DNA of 62,141 bases from a virus, in IMG/VR virus record IMGVR_UViG_3300020057_000042, positions 1-62,141 of that record. The stretch is one strand, 5' to 3'. The notes beneath the pieces were generated by a model. The model was given only the letters and a program-made list of their open reading frames with translations. It made no database searches and was not told the DNA's origin. A program made the translations under genes and the position numbers. Below are positions 16,665 through 24,703 of the stretch, one piece after another (the stretch's first letter is position 1; every line of letters starts with the position of its first letter).

Positions 16665-17110
16665 ACGCTGATCGCCTGGAACACCTGATCGATCGACAGC
16701 GATGCCCCTTCCTCCATGTAGCGTTTCTGATCTTCCGCAGGCATCACGTCCTGGGACATGGCGAACACATCCTGTTGCGGCCAGATGCGGAAGTCCCCGT
16801 AGCGGGCGCGAGACAAACACCATCCTTTCACCCAATCTGGACAGCGAGTCGTTTTCGGCAGTTCGCGGCGTTGCATCGGCTCGTCTGTCTCCGACAGCCG
16901 ACGTTCGATTTTGATGAACTCCAGAAGCTCGGCAACCGAAGGGCGATAGCGTAGTTCCTTCTGTGCTCGCAAAACAGCGTCCGTTGCCTGTTGGGCGTCA
17001 CAACCTTCGATAGCACGAGCATACGAGTCAAGCTGCGCTGCATCCCAGTCTTTACCGGGCCATGCGGCACAGACCATCGCGACAATCGTGATCGAGTCAT
17101 CTCGGGTCAT
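16661..17110 (-). CDS. Possible replisome organiser / helicase-loader-like protein
   Basis: 149 residues. The N-terminal 75 residues (AAWPGKDWDAAQLDSYARAIEG, then QQATDAVLRAQKELRYRPSVAELLEFIK) have the spacing of the helical domain in phage G39P/gp59-type helicase loaders: a helix with Trp, a helix of V/A-A-L repeats, and a P-S-x-A-E motif. The rest is unassigned. If right, it would recruit the host helicase. Tentative. Confidence 0.4.
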   Translation of the reverse strand: MTRDDSITIVAMVCAAWPGKDWDAAQLDSYARAIEGCDAQQATDAVLRAQKELRYRPSVAELLEFIKIERRLSETDEPMQRRELPKTTRCPDWVKGWCLSRARYGDFRIWPQQDVFAMSQDVMPAEDQKRYMEEGASLSIDQVFQAISV

Positions 17111-17496
17111 CAGTGAGGCCACGCATATCCATCGAAGGAGGGGATCGGAAGCATCTCCCCTTTTCGCTGCCAGTGATTCTTGATCCCGACGATGACACGA
17201 CCAAACGTGAGTGAGTGATAGAGAGGGTCTTCCTCCCAATGATCTTCAAGGTCTTGTCGGACTCCGTGAAAGACGAACCCGCCACAAACCTCGGTGAGCC
17301 ATCCTCGGGCGGCAATGCAGTGGGCGCACGTCTTGCACGACCACCAGTCTCCATCCGTCTTGCCGTCGAAGCGCTCGTATGTTTCACCGACCGCAATCTC
17401 CCGCCTGCACTCATCGCATGTGTGGGTCATCTTCGCTCTGCGTTTTTTCGATGAGTAGACGGATGGGAACTCGTCACACTGGTCAATCATGCACAT
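17110..17496 (-). CDS. Cysteine-rich zinc-binding protein
   Basis: 128 residues. A six-cysteine region (CDECRREIAVGETYERFDG ... WWSCKTCAHC) is typical of a phage small zinc-binding family often found in early operons. The C-terminus is aromatic and acidic (EDHWEEDPLYHS). Role unknown. Confidence 0.7.
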   Translation of the reverse strand: MCMIDQCDEFPSVYSSKKRRAKMTHTCDECRREIAVGETYERFDGKTDGDWWSCKTCAHCIAARGWLTEVCGGFVFHGVRQDLEDHWEEDPLYHSLTFGRVIVGIKNHWQRKGEMLPIPSFDGYAWPH

Positions 17497-17783
17497 CACT
17501 CCACCATCCTTAGTTTGGCGATCTCCGCTTGCTGTGGACTCATCTGCGGTCCCTGCTTCTGACTGACGCTGAACCACTTCGGAATACTCATCACCGAAGG
17601 ATTGTCGAAACGCTGGAGGACGTAAGCGCATGTCTTCTCCACTTCCTCGGGTGTTGCTCCTGCCTCCATCAACTCACGAACCACCTTTCCGAACATACTC
17701 CGTTCTGTTTTCGTGCGTGGCTCACCGAAGGATGCTGCGAGGAGATCCCAGGCGTCGTCTGCTGGTGTTCTATTTCTGGGCAC
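17496..17783 (-). CDS. Hypothetical helical protein
   Basis: 95 residues. Contains [30 protein letters not shown] and a C-terminal SIPKWFSV motif, a pattern seen in phage proteins near replication loaders. Function unknown. Confidence 0.6.
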   Translation of the reverse strand: MPRNRTPADDAWDLLAASFGEPRTKTERSMFGKVVRELMEAGATPEEVEKTCAYVLQRFDNPSVMSIPKWFSVSQKQGPQMSPQQAEIAKLRMVE

Positions 17784-18258
17784 GGAGCCTCCGACTTCTC
17801 GCCCGTTTTGCTTCTCGGTGTTTGGCTTTGCGCTCCTCCGATTTGTCGCACGTCAGACATTTTCGGCGATTTGCGCCAGGGGCGATGTAAGTGTTTTCCG
17901 GCGTGTATTCATGCCCGTGAATGCAGTGGGTTTTGCGGGCGTTGATGGCTGCAAAACCAGTACCTCTAAGTAAGTTCTCCCTCCCTGTTACTGGCTCTAG
18001 GTGATCTGGGTTTACGCAACCTCGGTTTCGACATAGATGATCGAGTTGCAATCCATCAGGTATTTCCCCTACCGCCGCCTCGTAGATGTAGCGATGGGCA
18101 ACCCAACTCCTACCATCAATCCAGAAAGTGGCATACCCACCTATGTTTATGTGCGAAGTCCATTCCCAGCACTGTTTGCCCTTTTGCACTTTCACCATAA
18201 ACCTTGCCATGATTTCCGGCGTGAAATGTTCTGGCTTGTGCTTCCAGTAGGGTTTCAT
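17770..18258 (-). CDS. HNH homing endonuclease-like protein
   Basis: 162 residues. N-terminal [17 protein letters not shown] and VAHRYIYE (strand before the HNH), catalytic [22 protein letters not shown], then a treble-clef [13 protein letters not shown] and CLTC finger. It is paralogous to the nuclease at 23306-23803, sharing HGHE(Y/F)TPENT. Such free-standing HNH genes are usually selfish elements. Confidence 0.85.
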   Translation of the reverse strand: MKPYWKHKPEHFTPEIMARFMVKVQKGKQCWEWTSHINIGGYATFWIDGRSWVAHRYIYEAAVGEIPDGLQLDHLCRNRGCVNPDHLEPVTGRENLLRGTGFAAINARKTHCIHGHEYTPENTYIAPGANRRKCLTCDKSEERKAKHREAKRARSRRLRAQK

Positions 18259-18491
18259 AGGCCGTACTCGAAAAGCCTGTGCAGCCTGAACGGATCGTCC
18301 TCACACGCACACGGGTTCGGCTGCTTGTTGCCGAAGTGCTTGATCGGTGACACCTTCCACCTGATACCGGGCAGCCCGATCGGTTCGGTTTGGTCGAGGT
18401 AGGTTGCGACGGCTTGGGGCATCATCACGGAGGGGCAGCAGACACCTACCTTGCCGTTGTGTCGGGCGTAGACGTGAACGAGGGGCGTCAT
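18255..18491 (-). CDS. Hypothetical protein, 78 residues
   Basis: ATG 18491 overlaps the methyltransferase stop. Starts [21 protein letters not shown] and ends in [18 protein letters not shown]; this compact Cys-containing protein is found downstream of DNA methyltransferases in other phages only by impression. Function unknown. Confidence 0.6.
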   Translation of the reverse strand: MTPLVHVYARHNGKVGVCCPSVMMPQAVATYLDQTEPIGLPGIRWKVSPIKHFGNKQPNPCACEDDPFRLHRLFEYGL

Positions 18492-19720
18492 TTTTCGTAC
18501 CCGACAGTCCAGTGGTCGATGCGGGAGCGTGCGATCTGCATGTATTCGTCCTCTCGTTCGATTCCGATGAAGTCGAATCCTCCGAGTGTGGCGGCGATCC
18601 CGGTCGTTCCAGATCCGAGGAACGGGTCGAGGATCGTTCCTCCCGGTGGAGTCACGAGACGGCACAACCATTGCATCAGAGCAACTGGCTTCACGGTCGG
18701 ATGCGTGTTTTTGCTGGGGCCATCAGAGGCGAATAGCGACATGTCGTCGAGTCCTCGGTGGCGTTCGTTACTTGACGTTTTGGCGCAGTAGAAGAAGCGT
18801 GATGGGCCACCGCGATCGTCGTATTCTGCGCCAGTTGCCGTCAGCCCCCATCCTTCCCCACTGGTTCCCGAACGTGGCTTGCCCGACTTACTTACGGACT
18901 CTCCTGATTCGGCATCGAGGATGGCTGCTGCTTCCTCGTCAAGCAGGACATTCGCAGGCCAACGGCCAAGCGGGTTGTTCTCCGCCGCATCAGGACGTAC
19001 TTCGGCGCTTCGCTTATTGCTGCTGTAGTGGAGACTCTTGCCGCCTCCCGGCCCGTTCGGATACGAGTATGTGTCGTCTGTCGAGATCCGCGTCGCGTCG
19101 ATGTTGAGTGCCCCAGTGCCGTGCGCCATCACGTTCGCCGCGACCGTGCCCACGAGAGGCTTACGGGCCAACACGATCGGCTCGTAGGCGGGTTTGAGGG
19201 CCGTCCCGAATCCTTTCCACTGAAGGGCGGCATCCGTAGCGGGAGCGGTGACAGTAGGAACGAACTCGCGCCCGTTGTCCTTGATCCACGATCCTGTCTG
19301 TTTCTGATCCGCCCCAGGGATCATTCGTTTTACTGCCGCCCCGGTCCCGACTATCCTCCGTTCCGCACCTGCCGCCTTGTCAATCGCCTTCGACACGTCC
19401 AGGCTTTTAGGGAATCCGCTCCCGTACATCCACGCGAGCGTGTCACGGACCTCAAACCCCGCGTCCTCTAGTCCGCAAACGAGGCGATGGTAGGTGCGGG
19501 TGCCTCCGAACGCGAGCAGATGCCCTCCGGGCTTCAGGACGCGCAGAACCTCCACTCCCCACTGACGACACCACTCTTGGAAGTCAGCCGGGGTAGCGTG
19601 TTTGTCCCATTCTTTCCCCATGAACTCCAACCCGTAGGGCGGGTCAGTTACGCCCGAGTCGATGGAGCAGTCGGGAAGATCCCGCATCGCCTCCATGCAG
19701 TCCCCGAGGACGAGTCTCAT
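18488..19720 (-). CDS. DNA methyltransferase, beta class (DPPY)
   Basis: 410 residues. Catalytic motif IV TDPPYGLEF (about residues 25-34) comes first and the SAM-binding motif I FLGSGTTGIAA is near the C-terminus, the order of beta-class amino-methyltransferases. DPPY favours N6-adenine. LKPGGHLLAFGG (motif VI region) and the long variable centre (about 120-330) with target recognition are typical of phage enzymes. No cognate restriction enzyme adjoins it, so it likely protects phage DNA or modifies regulation. Confidence 0.88.
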   Translation of the reverse strand: MRLVLGDCMEAMRDLPDCSIDSGVTDPPYGLEFMGKEWDKHATPADFQEWCRQWGVEVLRVLKPGGHLLAFGGTRTYHRLVCGLEDAGFEVRDTLAWMYGSGFPKSLDVSKAIDKAAGAERRIVGTGAAVKRMIPGADQKQTGSWIKDNGREFVPTVTAPATDAALQWKGFGTALKPAYEPIVLARKPLVGTVAANVMAHGTGALNIDATRISTDDTYSYPNGPGGGKSLHYSSNKRSAEVRPDAAENNPLGRWPANVLLDEEAAAILDAESGESVSKSGKPRSGTSGEGWGLTATGAEYDDRGGPSRFFYCAKTSSNERHRGLDDMSLFASDGPSKNTHPTVKPVALMQWLCRLVTPPGGTILDPFLGSGTTGIAATLGGFDFIGIEREDEYMQIARSRIDHWTVGYEK

Positions 19721-19923
19721 ACCGGCATCCTCTTTCTCTTAGCCAGTTCGGATTCGATGCCTTCCACGTCCACGGTCAGTGATGTGCCGAAGTATTCTCG
19801 GGCGCAGCGTGACTTGCAGAACGCATCCGCTGGCGCATAACGTGATGCTGTCGGCGGGATCGGGTTGCCACACACAACGCACATGCGATCCTTGCGCGGG
19901 AGGGGTTCACTGATCGTCGTCAT
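19717..19923 (-). CDS. Small zinc-ribbon protein
   Basis: 68 residues: CVVCGNPIPPTASRYAPADAFCKSRCAREYFG, a four-cysteine zinc site often seen next to phage methyltransferases and HNH genes. ATG overlaps the upstream gene end by 17 bases. Confidence 0.65.
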   Translation of the reverse strand: MTTISEPLPRKDRMCVVCGNPIPPTASRYAPADAFCKSRCAREYFGTSLTVDVEGIESELAKRKRMPV

Positions 19924-20122
19924 CTACTTCTCCGATGTGAATGATGCTCGCGAACGAATCCCTGCGTGTCAGGACCTCGAACTGCCGTAGTGTCAAAGCA
20001 CCAGCGAGGAAACGGGGGATACCGGCGTCGAGCAGTGCTTTGCGGAACTCGGCCAGCACCTCCGCTACCTGCCGGAAGCCATGCACCATCACCTGTTTGT
20101 CGTCACGGTCGAAGTTGCTCAT
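19907..20122 (-). CDS. Hypothetical protein, 71 residues
   Basis: ATG 20122 (MSNFDRDDKQVM). Mostly helical with acidic end EVDDDDQ. The MSNFD start resembles the MTxDFD cap of the modular family. Function unknown. Confidence 0.6.
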   Translation of the reverse strand: MSNFDRDDKQVMVHGFRQVAEVLAEFRKALLDAGIPRFLAGALTLRQFEVLTRRDSFASIIHIGEVDDDDQ

Positions 20123-20559
20123 TCTTCCTCTTTCGTGTCGGGGGAAGCGACGGCAAGAAGCTCGTCTACATGCTTTCTGTCTTCCTTCTTGCGGCCCTCC
20201 GCCATCCAAAGGAGATCACGTCTGATACCGGGATGAGAGATTGCCCCTTCCAGTTCGGCCACCCGCTCTTCCGCAGCCTCGGCACGGGCAACGATCTCCT
20301 CCACTCCTTCGGCTACCTGATACTTCCACTCGTCCCGCTCCCGTTCAGCTCGCTCGGCACGGGCCTTGTAGTCATCGCGCACCCGTTGCGTTCCGATCAA
20401 AGCGTTCCGTGTGGCGACAAGAGACTGCTCCGCTTCCTTCGCGATGGCGACCAGGAAGTTGAGGGACGCGAAACCGTTGTTGACCACATCGGGCGTGAGT
20501 TCCATCACGTCGATGGCGTCCCGCACCGTGTCGGCCAGGGCGTCGAGATCGGTGTTCAT
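20119..20559 (-). CDS. Modular coiled-coil protein, DIDALADTV family
   Basis: 146 residues. The N-terminal block (DLDALADTVR ... LVAIAKEAEQSL, ATRNAL, GTQRVRDDYK) is nearly the same as in the plus-strand gene at 39671. A coiled coil (AERAERERDEW) follows and the C-terminus is SPDTKEEE, a variant of the recurring DPKEGT tail. Preceded by GGAGG. Function unknown; the family spans both transcription arms. Confidence 0.75.
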   Translation of the reverse strand: MNTDLDALADTVRDAIDVMELTPDVVNNGFASLNFLVAIAKEAEQSLVATRNALIGTQRVRDDYKARAERAERERDEWKYQVAEGVEEIVARAEAAEERVAELEGAISHPGIRRDLLWMAEGRKKEDRKHVDELLAVASPDTKEEE

Positions 20560-20690
20560 GCTCCTCCCTTCCGCTTATTGCGGTTTGACGGTGGAAACAG
20601 ATCCGACCACATCATCCACAGCACCAAGCCGAAGAAGATGAGGATTACAGCCATCAAGACGAATATCGTTCCTGTCAGCACTTCTCTCAC
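20556..20690 (-). CDS. Small membrane protein, 44 residues
   Basis: GTG 20690 overlaps the stop of the 10-codon mini-gene. One long hydrophobic helix (VLTGTIFVLMAVILIFFGLV) and a basic C-terminus. The stop overlaps the next ATG. Function unknown. Confidence 0.55.
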   Translation of the reverse strand: MREVLTGTIFVLMAVILIFFGLVLWMMWSDLFPPSNRNKRKGGA

Positions 20691-20719
20691 GTTCCCTCCT
20701 TCGGGTCAAAGTCGGTCAT
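20687..20719 (-). CDS. Mini-ORF MTDFDPKEGT (cap-plus-tail remnant)
   Basis: Ten codons, ATG 20719 overlapping the stop of the upstream gene and stop overlapping the next GTG. It joins the MTxDFD cap of the modular coiled-coil family directly to its DPKEGT tail, whose DNA holds the SD (GAAGGAGG) for the next gene. Probably an internal-deletion remnant kept for translational coupling. Confidence 0.5.
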   Translation of the reverse strand: MTDFDPKEGT

Positions 20720-20868
20720 GGCCCGAACACCAAATCTGTGCCCTTGATGATCGCCCAAATGAACGCCCCGATAATCGAGCCGAAGACGACCAATGGAAAC
20801 CACAGAGGGAAGCACGCGATAAGCCCTGCTTTCTCCCATCCGGTCAGTTTGTGCCATCGCCCGCTCAT
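20716..20868 (-). CDS. Small membrane protein, 50 residues
   Basis: ATG 20868 with SD GGAGG in the tail of the preceding gene. A WHKLTGWEKAGLI start and two hydrophobic stretches (CFPLWFPLVVFGSIIGAFIW). Similar in outline to the MTWWEKALLAYLAF peptide at 38633. Function unknown. Confidence 0.55.
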   Translation of the reverse strand: MSGRWHKLTGWEKAGLIACFPLWFPLVVFGSIIGAFIWAIIKGTDLVFGP

Positions 20869-21086
20869 GTTCCCTCCTTCGGGTCGTGGGGAGGAAGAAT
20901 GTCTACGACTGTGATCTCAAAACGTGCGCCAGAGCGGTGAGTCATGGTGCGATGATGCTGGTCGAGAGTGATGCCCTCCGGCCCTTCCTCACACTGAGAG
21001 GTCGAGATAGCGGACGCTCCTGTGATTCCGTATCGTTCTCCGAATGGTGCGGCGGTCATCTCGGCAAGTAGCTCCCTAGCGTCCAT
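20865..21086 (-). CDS. Small protein with DPKEGT tail
   Basis: 73 residues, ATG 21086. No domain recognised; ends PPHDPKEGT, the recurrent tail encoding the SD of the next gene. Function unknown. Confidence 0.6.
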   Translation of the reverse strand: MDARELLAEMTAAPFGERYGITGASAISTSQCEEGPEGITLDQHHRTMTHRSGARFEITVVDILPPHDPKEGT

Positions 21087-21309
21087 CTGTTTCCTCCTTC
21101 GGGTCGTGGGAAGCGAGGGCAGCGGCTATCCTTCTGTGTTCCCGATCTAGCGTCTCTTCCAGTTCGGCCAGCAACTCCTCCACACGGTCGAGAGCAGCCT
21201 GGGCGTAGCAGTGACACCCTTCATCTGCCAGCGTGGTGCAGTTCGGATGGTGCCCCTGTGGGTGGTAGCCGCGCTGCAACGACTCCCGGATCGTTTCGAT
21301 GTCGCTCAT
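21076..21309 (-). CDS. Modular helical protein with DPKEET tail
   Basis: 77 residues from ATG 21309. N-terminal MSDIETIRESLQRGY is related to the MTxDFDTIR cap. Contains CTTLADEGCHCY and a helix (ALDRVEELLAELEETLDREH), ending ASHDPKEETDGR. Function unknown. Confidence 0.65.
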   Translation of the reverse strand: MSDIETIRESLQRGYHPQGHHPNCTTLADEGCHCYAQAALDRVEELLAELEETLDREHRRIAAALASHDPKEETDGR

Positions 21310-21509
21310 GTTCCCTCCTTCGGGTCGTGGGAATCGAGGGCAGCGCGAGCGGCTTCCTCGGCACCTCTGGCTAGTTGCTCGCCGTCCTCGCCGCCGTAGT
21401 GTTTCTCGCAACGGCCTACAAACGGGACACCCTTCGCGGAGATCCGCAGGATGGTGTCTCCCTTGCTCGGGTGGCGCTCGCAACCGGGGAAGGAACAGGC
21501 CATGCTCAC
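21306..21509 (-). CDS. Zinc-finger-like small protein with DPKEGT tail
   Basis: 67 residues from GTG 21509 (overlapping the previous stop); ATG 21503 is the alternative. CSFPGCERHPSKGDTIL and RCEKHY suggest a C-C-H-C-H zinc site. Ends ALDSHDPKEGT. Confidence 0.6.
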   Translation of the reverse strand: MSMACSFPGCERHPSKGDTILRISAKGVPFVGRCEKHYGGEDGEQLARGAEEAARAALDSHDPKEGT

Positions 21510-21715
21510 GGTGAACGCTCTATGAGTGCGGCTGCTTTCTCGCACCAGTCGAACCATGACCATCCTTCGATTCGCGGGAGCAGTGATTCACCAACGTACT
21601 CTCGTGTCAGTCGGAATGCTTCGATCCCCTCGGCCAGCGCCGCTTCCAATGCGGCCACCCGTGCCTCCTCAGCCCTCTGCTCTTCCATCGTGCAGTGCCA
21701 CAGTTCGTTGCTCAT
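21506..21715 (-). CDS. Small helical protein
   Basis: 69 residues. MSNELWHCTMEEQRAEEARVAALEAAL coiled-coil start and a Trp-rich end (GWSWFDWCEKAAALI). ATG overlaps the upstream stop. Function unknown. Confidence 0.6.
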   Translation of the reverse strand: MSNELWHCTMEEQRAEEARVAALEAALAEGIEAFRLTREYVGESLLPRIEGWSWFDWCEKAAALIERSP

Positions 21716-21921
21716 GTTGCCTCCTTGGAATCGTATTTGACGCGCAGTTCGTGGAGCGTCCAGCGATCACCGGCCCATGTGACTTTGGCGTGTGTGACTC
21801 GGCAGCGAACCCCGTCCACGAGGACATGTTCGCCTCGTCGCGGCGGGGCCAACGGGAAGAACTTGAACGTGTCCTGCTTCTCCACGTCGACTAGAGTGCC
21901 ACGCTTGAAGGCTCGTCTCAT
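21712..21921 (-). CDS. Small beta-rich protein
   Basis: 69 residues, basic N-terminus and beta strands (EHVLVDGVRCRVTHAKVTW), ending KYDSKEAT, a degenerate form of the DPKEGT tail. Function unknown. Confidence 0.6.
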   Translation of the reverse strand: MRRAFKRGTLVDVEKQDTFKFFPLAPPRRGEHVLVDGVRCRVTHAKVTWAGDRWTLHELRVKYDSKEAT

Positions 21922-22130
21922 TCTTCCTCCCGAAGTTCAGATGGTCGTACCCCAAGCGTTTCAGGAAGCATGGCCGAGGGCACGTCGAACTCCTCACACA
22001 ACCTCCTGATGTACGTGCGGACGGACTCGCGGGAGATGTCCATTTCCTCGGCCATCTCCCGCTGTGTGAAGCCGTCAGCCAGGAAGCTCACCACCCTCCA
22101 CTCCTGCGGTTCCAGGTTGTAGAGAGTCAT
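21918..22130 (-). CDS. LuxR-type helix-turn-helix regulator
   Basis: 70 residues from ATG 22130. The sequence EPQEWRVVSFLADGFTQREMAEEMDISRESVRTYIRRL is a GerE/LuxR-type DNA-binding domain (leading hydrophobic helix, then recognition helix SRESVRTYI). With no receiver domain it is a minimal DNA-binding regulator of early genes. Confidence 0.7.
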   Translation of the reverse strand: MTLYNLEPQEWRVVSFLADGFTQREMAEEMDISRESVRTYIRRLCEEFDVPSAMLPETLGVRPSELREEE

Positions 22131-22807
22131 GCTGCGCGCCTCGTTCCGGTGGTGGGACGAGGAAACCCTGCCGTCTCGATCGCGTTTGACCACGATCCGA
22201 AGTAGTAACGAACGCTAGATGATGATGGGTTCTCGTCTCCGACGTTCTTCCAGTCTGGCGTCACTGGTGGTCGTCCGTGGTAGATCGTCCACGCGACGAT
22301 CGCGCCGATGATCTTCTCGCGTGACCACTCTTGCCGATCGCCGTAAACGCCCGCCTTGGGACGATGGAATCCTGCTGCTTCGATAGCGTCGGCCCACTTC
22401 GGGAACGCCGCCTGCGGTCCGTACACAGACATCGCGCAAGGGTAGGGACCGTGAGGGTCCGAAAGCATCCATTCCCTCGAAGCAGGTGGTCTGCCATTAA
22501 GGCGTGCCCACTTCTGTATTGCCCCGATGACTGCCTCCTGCGTCCATATCTTCGTGTGGTGTCTCGTGCAGGCATCACATCGCTTCGGCGCGTTGTAGCC
22601 CGACGATCCGTCCGTCTTCGCTCCGCAGTCGACGCACGTTCCCCGATACCGTTCCCGACGGGTCTTCTGCTTCGACCCGTCGGGATCGTTGATGATTGCG
22701 TAGACCGTTTTCACCGAGCAGCCCATCAACTCGGCGATCCGTTTCCCGCTGCACCCGTATAGATCGCGGAGCATGATGATGTGCTCGTACTTCTCGGCGC
22801 GGGTCAT
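22127..22807 (-). CDS. Helix-turn-helix protein with homing-endonuclease-associated repeats
   Basis: 226 residues. Residues 1-45 hold a helix-turn-helix (RIAELMGCSVKTVYAII). Then a CVDCG ... CDACTRHH zinc finger, followed by two copies (about 85-140 and 155-215) of a repeat with W at start, KWARLNGRPP or VAWTIYHGRPP, and AIEAAGFHRP or AIETAGFPRP. This matches the repeat attached to HNH homing nucleases. No HNH catalytic core is seen, so it may be a DNA-binding remnant or regulator. Confidence 0.7.
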   Translation of the reverse strand: MTRAEKYEHIIMLRDLYGCSGKRIAELMGCSVKTVYAIINDPDGSKQKTRRERYRGTCVDCGAKTDGSSGYNAPKRCDACTRHHTKIWTQEAVIGAIQKWARLNGRPPASREWMLSDPHGPYPCAMSVYGPQAAFPKWADAIEAAGFHRPKAGVYGDRQEWSREKIIGAIVAWTIYHGRPPVTPDWKNVGDENPSSSSVRYYFGSWSNAIETAGFPRPTTGTRRAA

Positions 22808-22808
22808 C

Positions 22809-23309
22809 CTAGAACGGAATGTCGTTGTCGTCGTACTCGTATCCCGCTGTCGCAGGCGCGGGAGGCTGCTGGTACTCGGTCACGATGTCCGGCTCGGCCT
22901 CGGGCGCAGGAACTTGCTCTGAGCGGCCGTCAGCCCACGCGAACGAGCCTCCACTCTCCCGATCCACCTTCACCACGTAGTCGTGGTAGGCGATCCCCCT
23001 GGAGCCTGTGCGCTCCCCCTTGTAGGCAACCCCGACTCGCTCACCCGGTACGGGACGTGCGGCGTGCATCTGGTTGGCGAGGACGGTGGACTGGCAGTGG
23101 ATAGCAACGTCACCCACGCCCTCCACGTTCAGGATCAGCACGTCATACTCGCCGTCCTGGTTGAAGTTCTCGCGGGTGAAGTGGTCGACGGCGATCCCGA
23201 TGACCACCTGTTCGTTGTAGGACGGGTTCTCGTACTTCGCTGCTTTCTCCGCCTGAGGAATCCACGGCATAGAAGAGCCTCCCTGGAGTCGATCTTCGAG
23301 TGAACTCAT
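22809..23309 (-). CDS. Single-stranded DNA-binding-like protein
   Basis: 166 residues. The central part fits an OB-fold (YDVLILNVEGVGDVAIHCQSTVL), followed by a Pro/Glu-rich linker and the acidic tip DDNDIPF, the SSB C-terminal peptide used to recruit host replication and repair proteins. SD GGAG before ATG. It is the only clear replication gene in the arm. Confidence 0.6.
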   Translation of the reverse strand: MSSLEDRLQGGSSMPWIPQAEKAAKYENPSYNEQVVIGIAVDHFTRENFNQDGEYDVLILNVEGVGDVAIHCQSTVLANQMHAARPVPGERVGVAYKGERTGSRGIAYHDYVVKVDRESGGSFAWADGRSEQVPAPEAEPDIVTEYQQPPAPATAGYEYDDNDIPF

Positions 23310-23803
23310 GTTGTCTCCTTCGCTTTGAGTGTGATCTTCTTCTTCTCGTACTCAGACACGCCGCTCCAATTCCTATGTCTGAGGATGGGGATTGGTCGTT
23401 CCTTCCGACATGTCAGGCAGACTCTCGCCCTCCTGCCATTGGTCTTGACTTTGATCCCGGTGTTCTCGGGCGTGAATTCGTGCCCGTGGATGCAGTGCGT
23501 TCTGGCAGCGTTCTCAGTGACAGGACTGATGCCCCTCAACTTGTTCTCAGTGGGGGTGACGGCCTCTAGGTGGAACGGATTGACGCACTTCTTGTTACGA
23601 CACAGATGGTCGATGCAATGCCCCTCGGGAACCGGGCCAAACGAGGTCACATAGGCGTACTGGTGGGCACCAATGTTGGTTCCTTGGAACCAAAACACTC
23701 CGTAGCCCGTCCAGTGAATTGCCGCTTGCCATTCCCAGCACTCGTGCTCGCTTGGAATGTCGACCTTGAGCCAGAACCGCTCTTGTGGGGACAACTTCAT
23801 CAT
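23306..23803 (-). CDS. HNH homing endonuclease-like protein
   Basis: 165 residues from ATG 23803. CWEWQAAIHWTGYGVFWFQ, GAHQYAYVTSFG, catalytic HCIDHLCRNKKCVNPFHLEAVTP, then CIHGHEFTPENT and a CLTC finger. Closely paralogous to the nuclease at 17770-18258; the two probably derive from one invading gene. Confidence 0.85.
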   Translation of the reverse strand: MMKLSPQERFWLKVDIPSEHECWEWQAAIHWTGYGVFWFQGTNIGAHQYAYVTSFGPVPEGHCIDHLCRNKKCVNPFHLEAVTPTENKLRGISPVTENAARTHCIHGHEFTPENTGIKVKTNGRRARVCLTCRKERPIPILRHRNWSGVSEYEKKKITLKAKETT

Positions 23804-24093
23804 AGTTCTTGCTTGTCCAACTCCCTTTGTAGTGTGATCCGCTTCGGCCAGTCCTCCGGCCCGTAAGCGTCGAGATCGTCCTCGGAAATTCGGACGGCCT
23901 GAACACAAGTGCGTGCGTTATCTGCCTCCCTCCTCCACGCCCCGATCGTCTCGTCGGCGTGCTTGGCGAGGTCGAGCGCGAGATGGTGAATGTTGAACGT
24001 GAACTCGTCTCCGTCTTCGGTTGTGACGTTGAGCGTGAACATGCCTTCGTCTGTGTCGAAGACGACAGCGTCGGCGCGTGCGTAATGCCTCAT
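23800..24093 (-). CDS. Hypothetical protein, 97 residues
   Basis: ATG 24093. Beta-rich first half (ADAVVFDTDEGMFTLNVTTEDGDEF) then a helix with WRREADNART. The start overlaps the previous stop. Function unknown. Confidence 0.65.
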   Translation of the reverse strand: MRHYARADAVVFDTDEGMFTLNVTTEDGDEFTFNIHHLALDLAKHADETIGAWRREADNARTCVQAVRISEDDLDAYGPEDWPKRITLQRELDKQEL

Positions 24094-24470
24094 GTTGTTG
24101 CCGCCAACAGGGATGGGGCGCACTCCCACTCCACGATCTCGCGCTCGTGCTCCGCGATCACCTGCTCGGGGACGTGCTCGGTGCCGACCACGATCCTTTT
24201 ACAGACATCCTCGCGGGGCGCGATGACCGAGAACTTGTGGGGACCGAAATTCTTGGTCACGTAGAAGTAGATGCTGTCGCCGTTCTTGTTTGCCGTCCCC
24301 ATGATCCGGGCAGCTTCGGACAACTTCTTCACCGCCGTTATGTCGCCGTCGTCGTACTCGAACTTCATCGCGTGAGCAACGCTCTGCAAAGGGATGAGGT
24401 CGGGGTGAATCTCGAACCATGCGGCCATGCTGTACAGGCCGTCGATGTAGTCGCGCTGTATGTCGTTCAT
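24090..24470 (-). CDS. Hypothetical protein, 126 residues
   Basis: Contains YIDGLYSMAAWFEIHPDLIP and a C-terminal beta/alpha part with KFSVIAPREDVCKRIVVG. The same outline occurs in other actinophage early regions. Function unknown. Confidence 0.65.
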   Translation of the reverse strand: MNDIQRDYIDGLYSMAAWFEIHPDLIPLQSVAHAMKFEYDDGDITAVKKLSEAARIMGTANKNGDSIYFYVTKNFGPHKFSVIAPREDVCKRIVVGTEHVPEQVIAEHEREIVEWECAPSLLAATT

Positions 24471-24703
24471 GCTGCCTCTCCTTCGTAGTTGCAGTTCTCC
24501 AGGCAGTCAAGTGCTGCCACGGTGTCCGTTCCATGAGGGCCGCGTCCGTGCTCGCACGTCCAGCGTCCCTCGATGTCTTGCATCACCCACGCGCCGAGAC
24601 AGTTGACTTGCACTCCCGGCATCTCCGAATCCATGAGGTCGTAGGCGTCGGGGTCGTCGAAGTTGAAGACGGGGTCGTCAGCGAACGCAGCGGGGTCCAT
24701 CAT
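24467..24703 (-). CDS. Acidic small protein
   Basis: 78 residues from ATG 24703, SD GAAGGAG. Very acidic start (DDPVFNFDDPDAYDLMDSE) and later four cysteines (VNCLGAW, WTCEHG, LDCLENC). The acidic charge could mimic DNA; untested. Confidence 0.6.
   Translation of the reverse strand: MMDPAAFADDPVFNFDDPDAYDLMDSEMPGVQVNCLGAWVMQDIEGRWTCEHGRGPHGTDTVAALDCLENCNYEGEAA

Noticed and set aside
18586-19107. Plus-strand open frames across the methyltransferase
   Set aside because: Shadows of the DPPY methyltransferase on the other strand.
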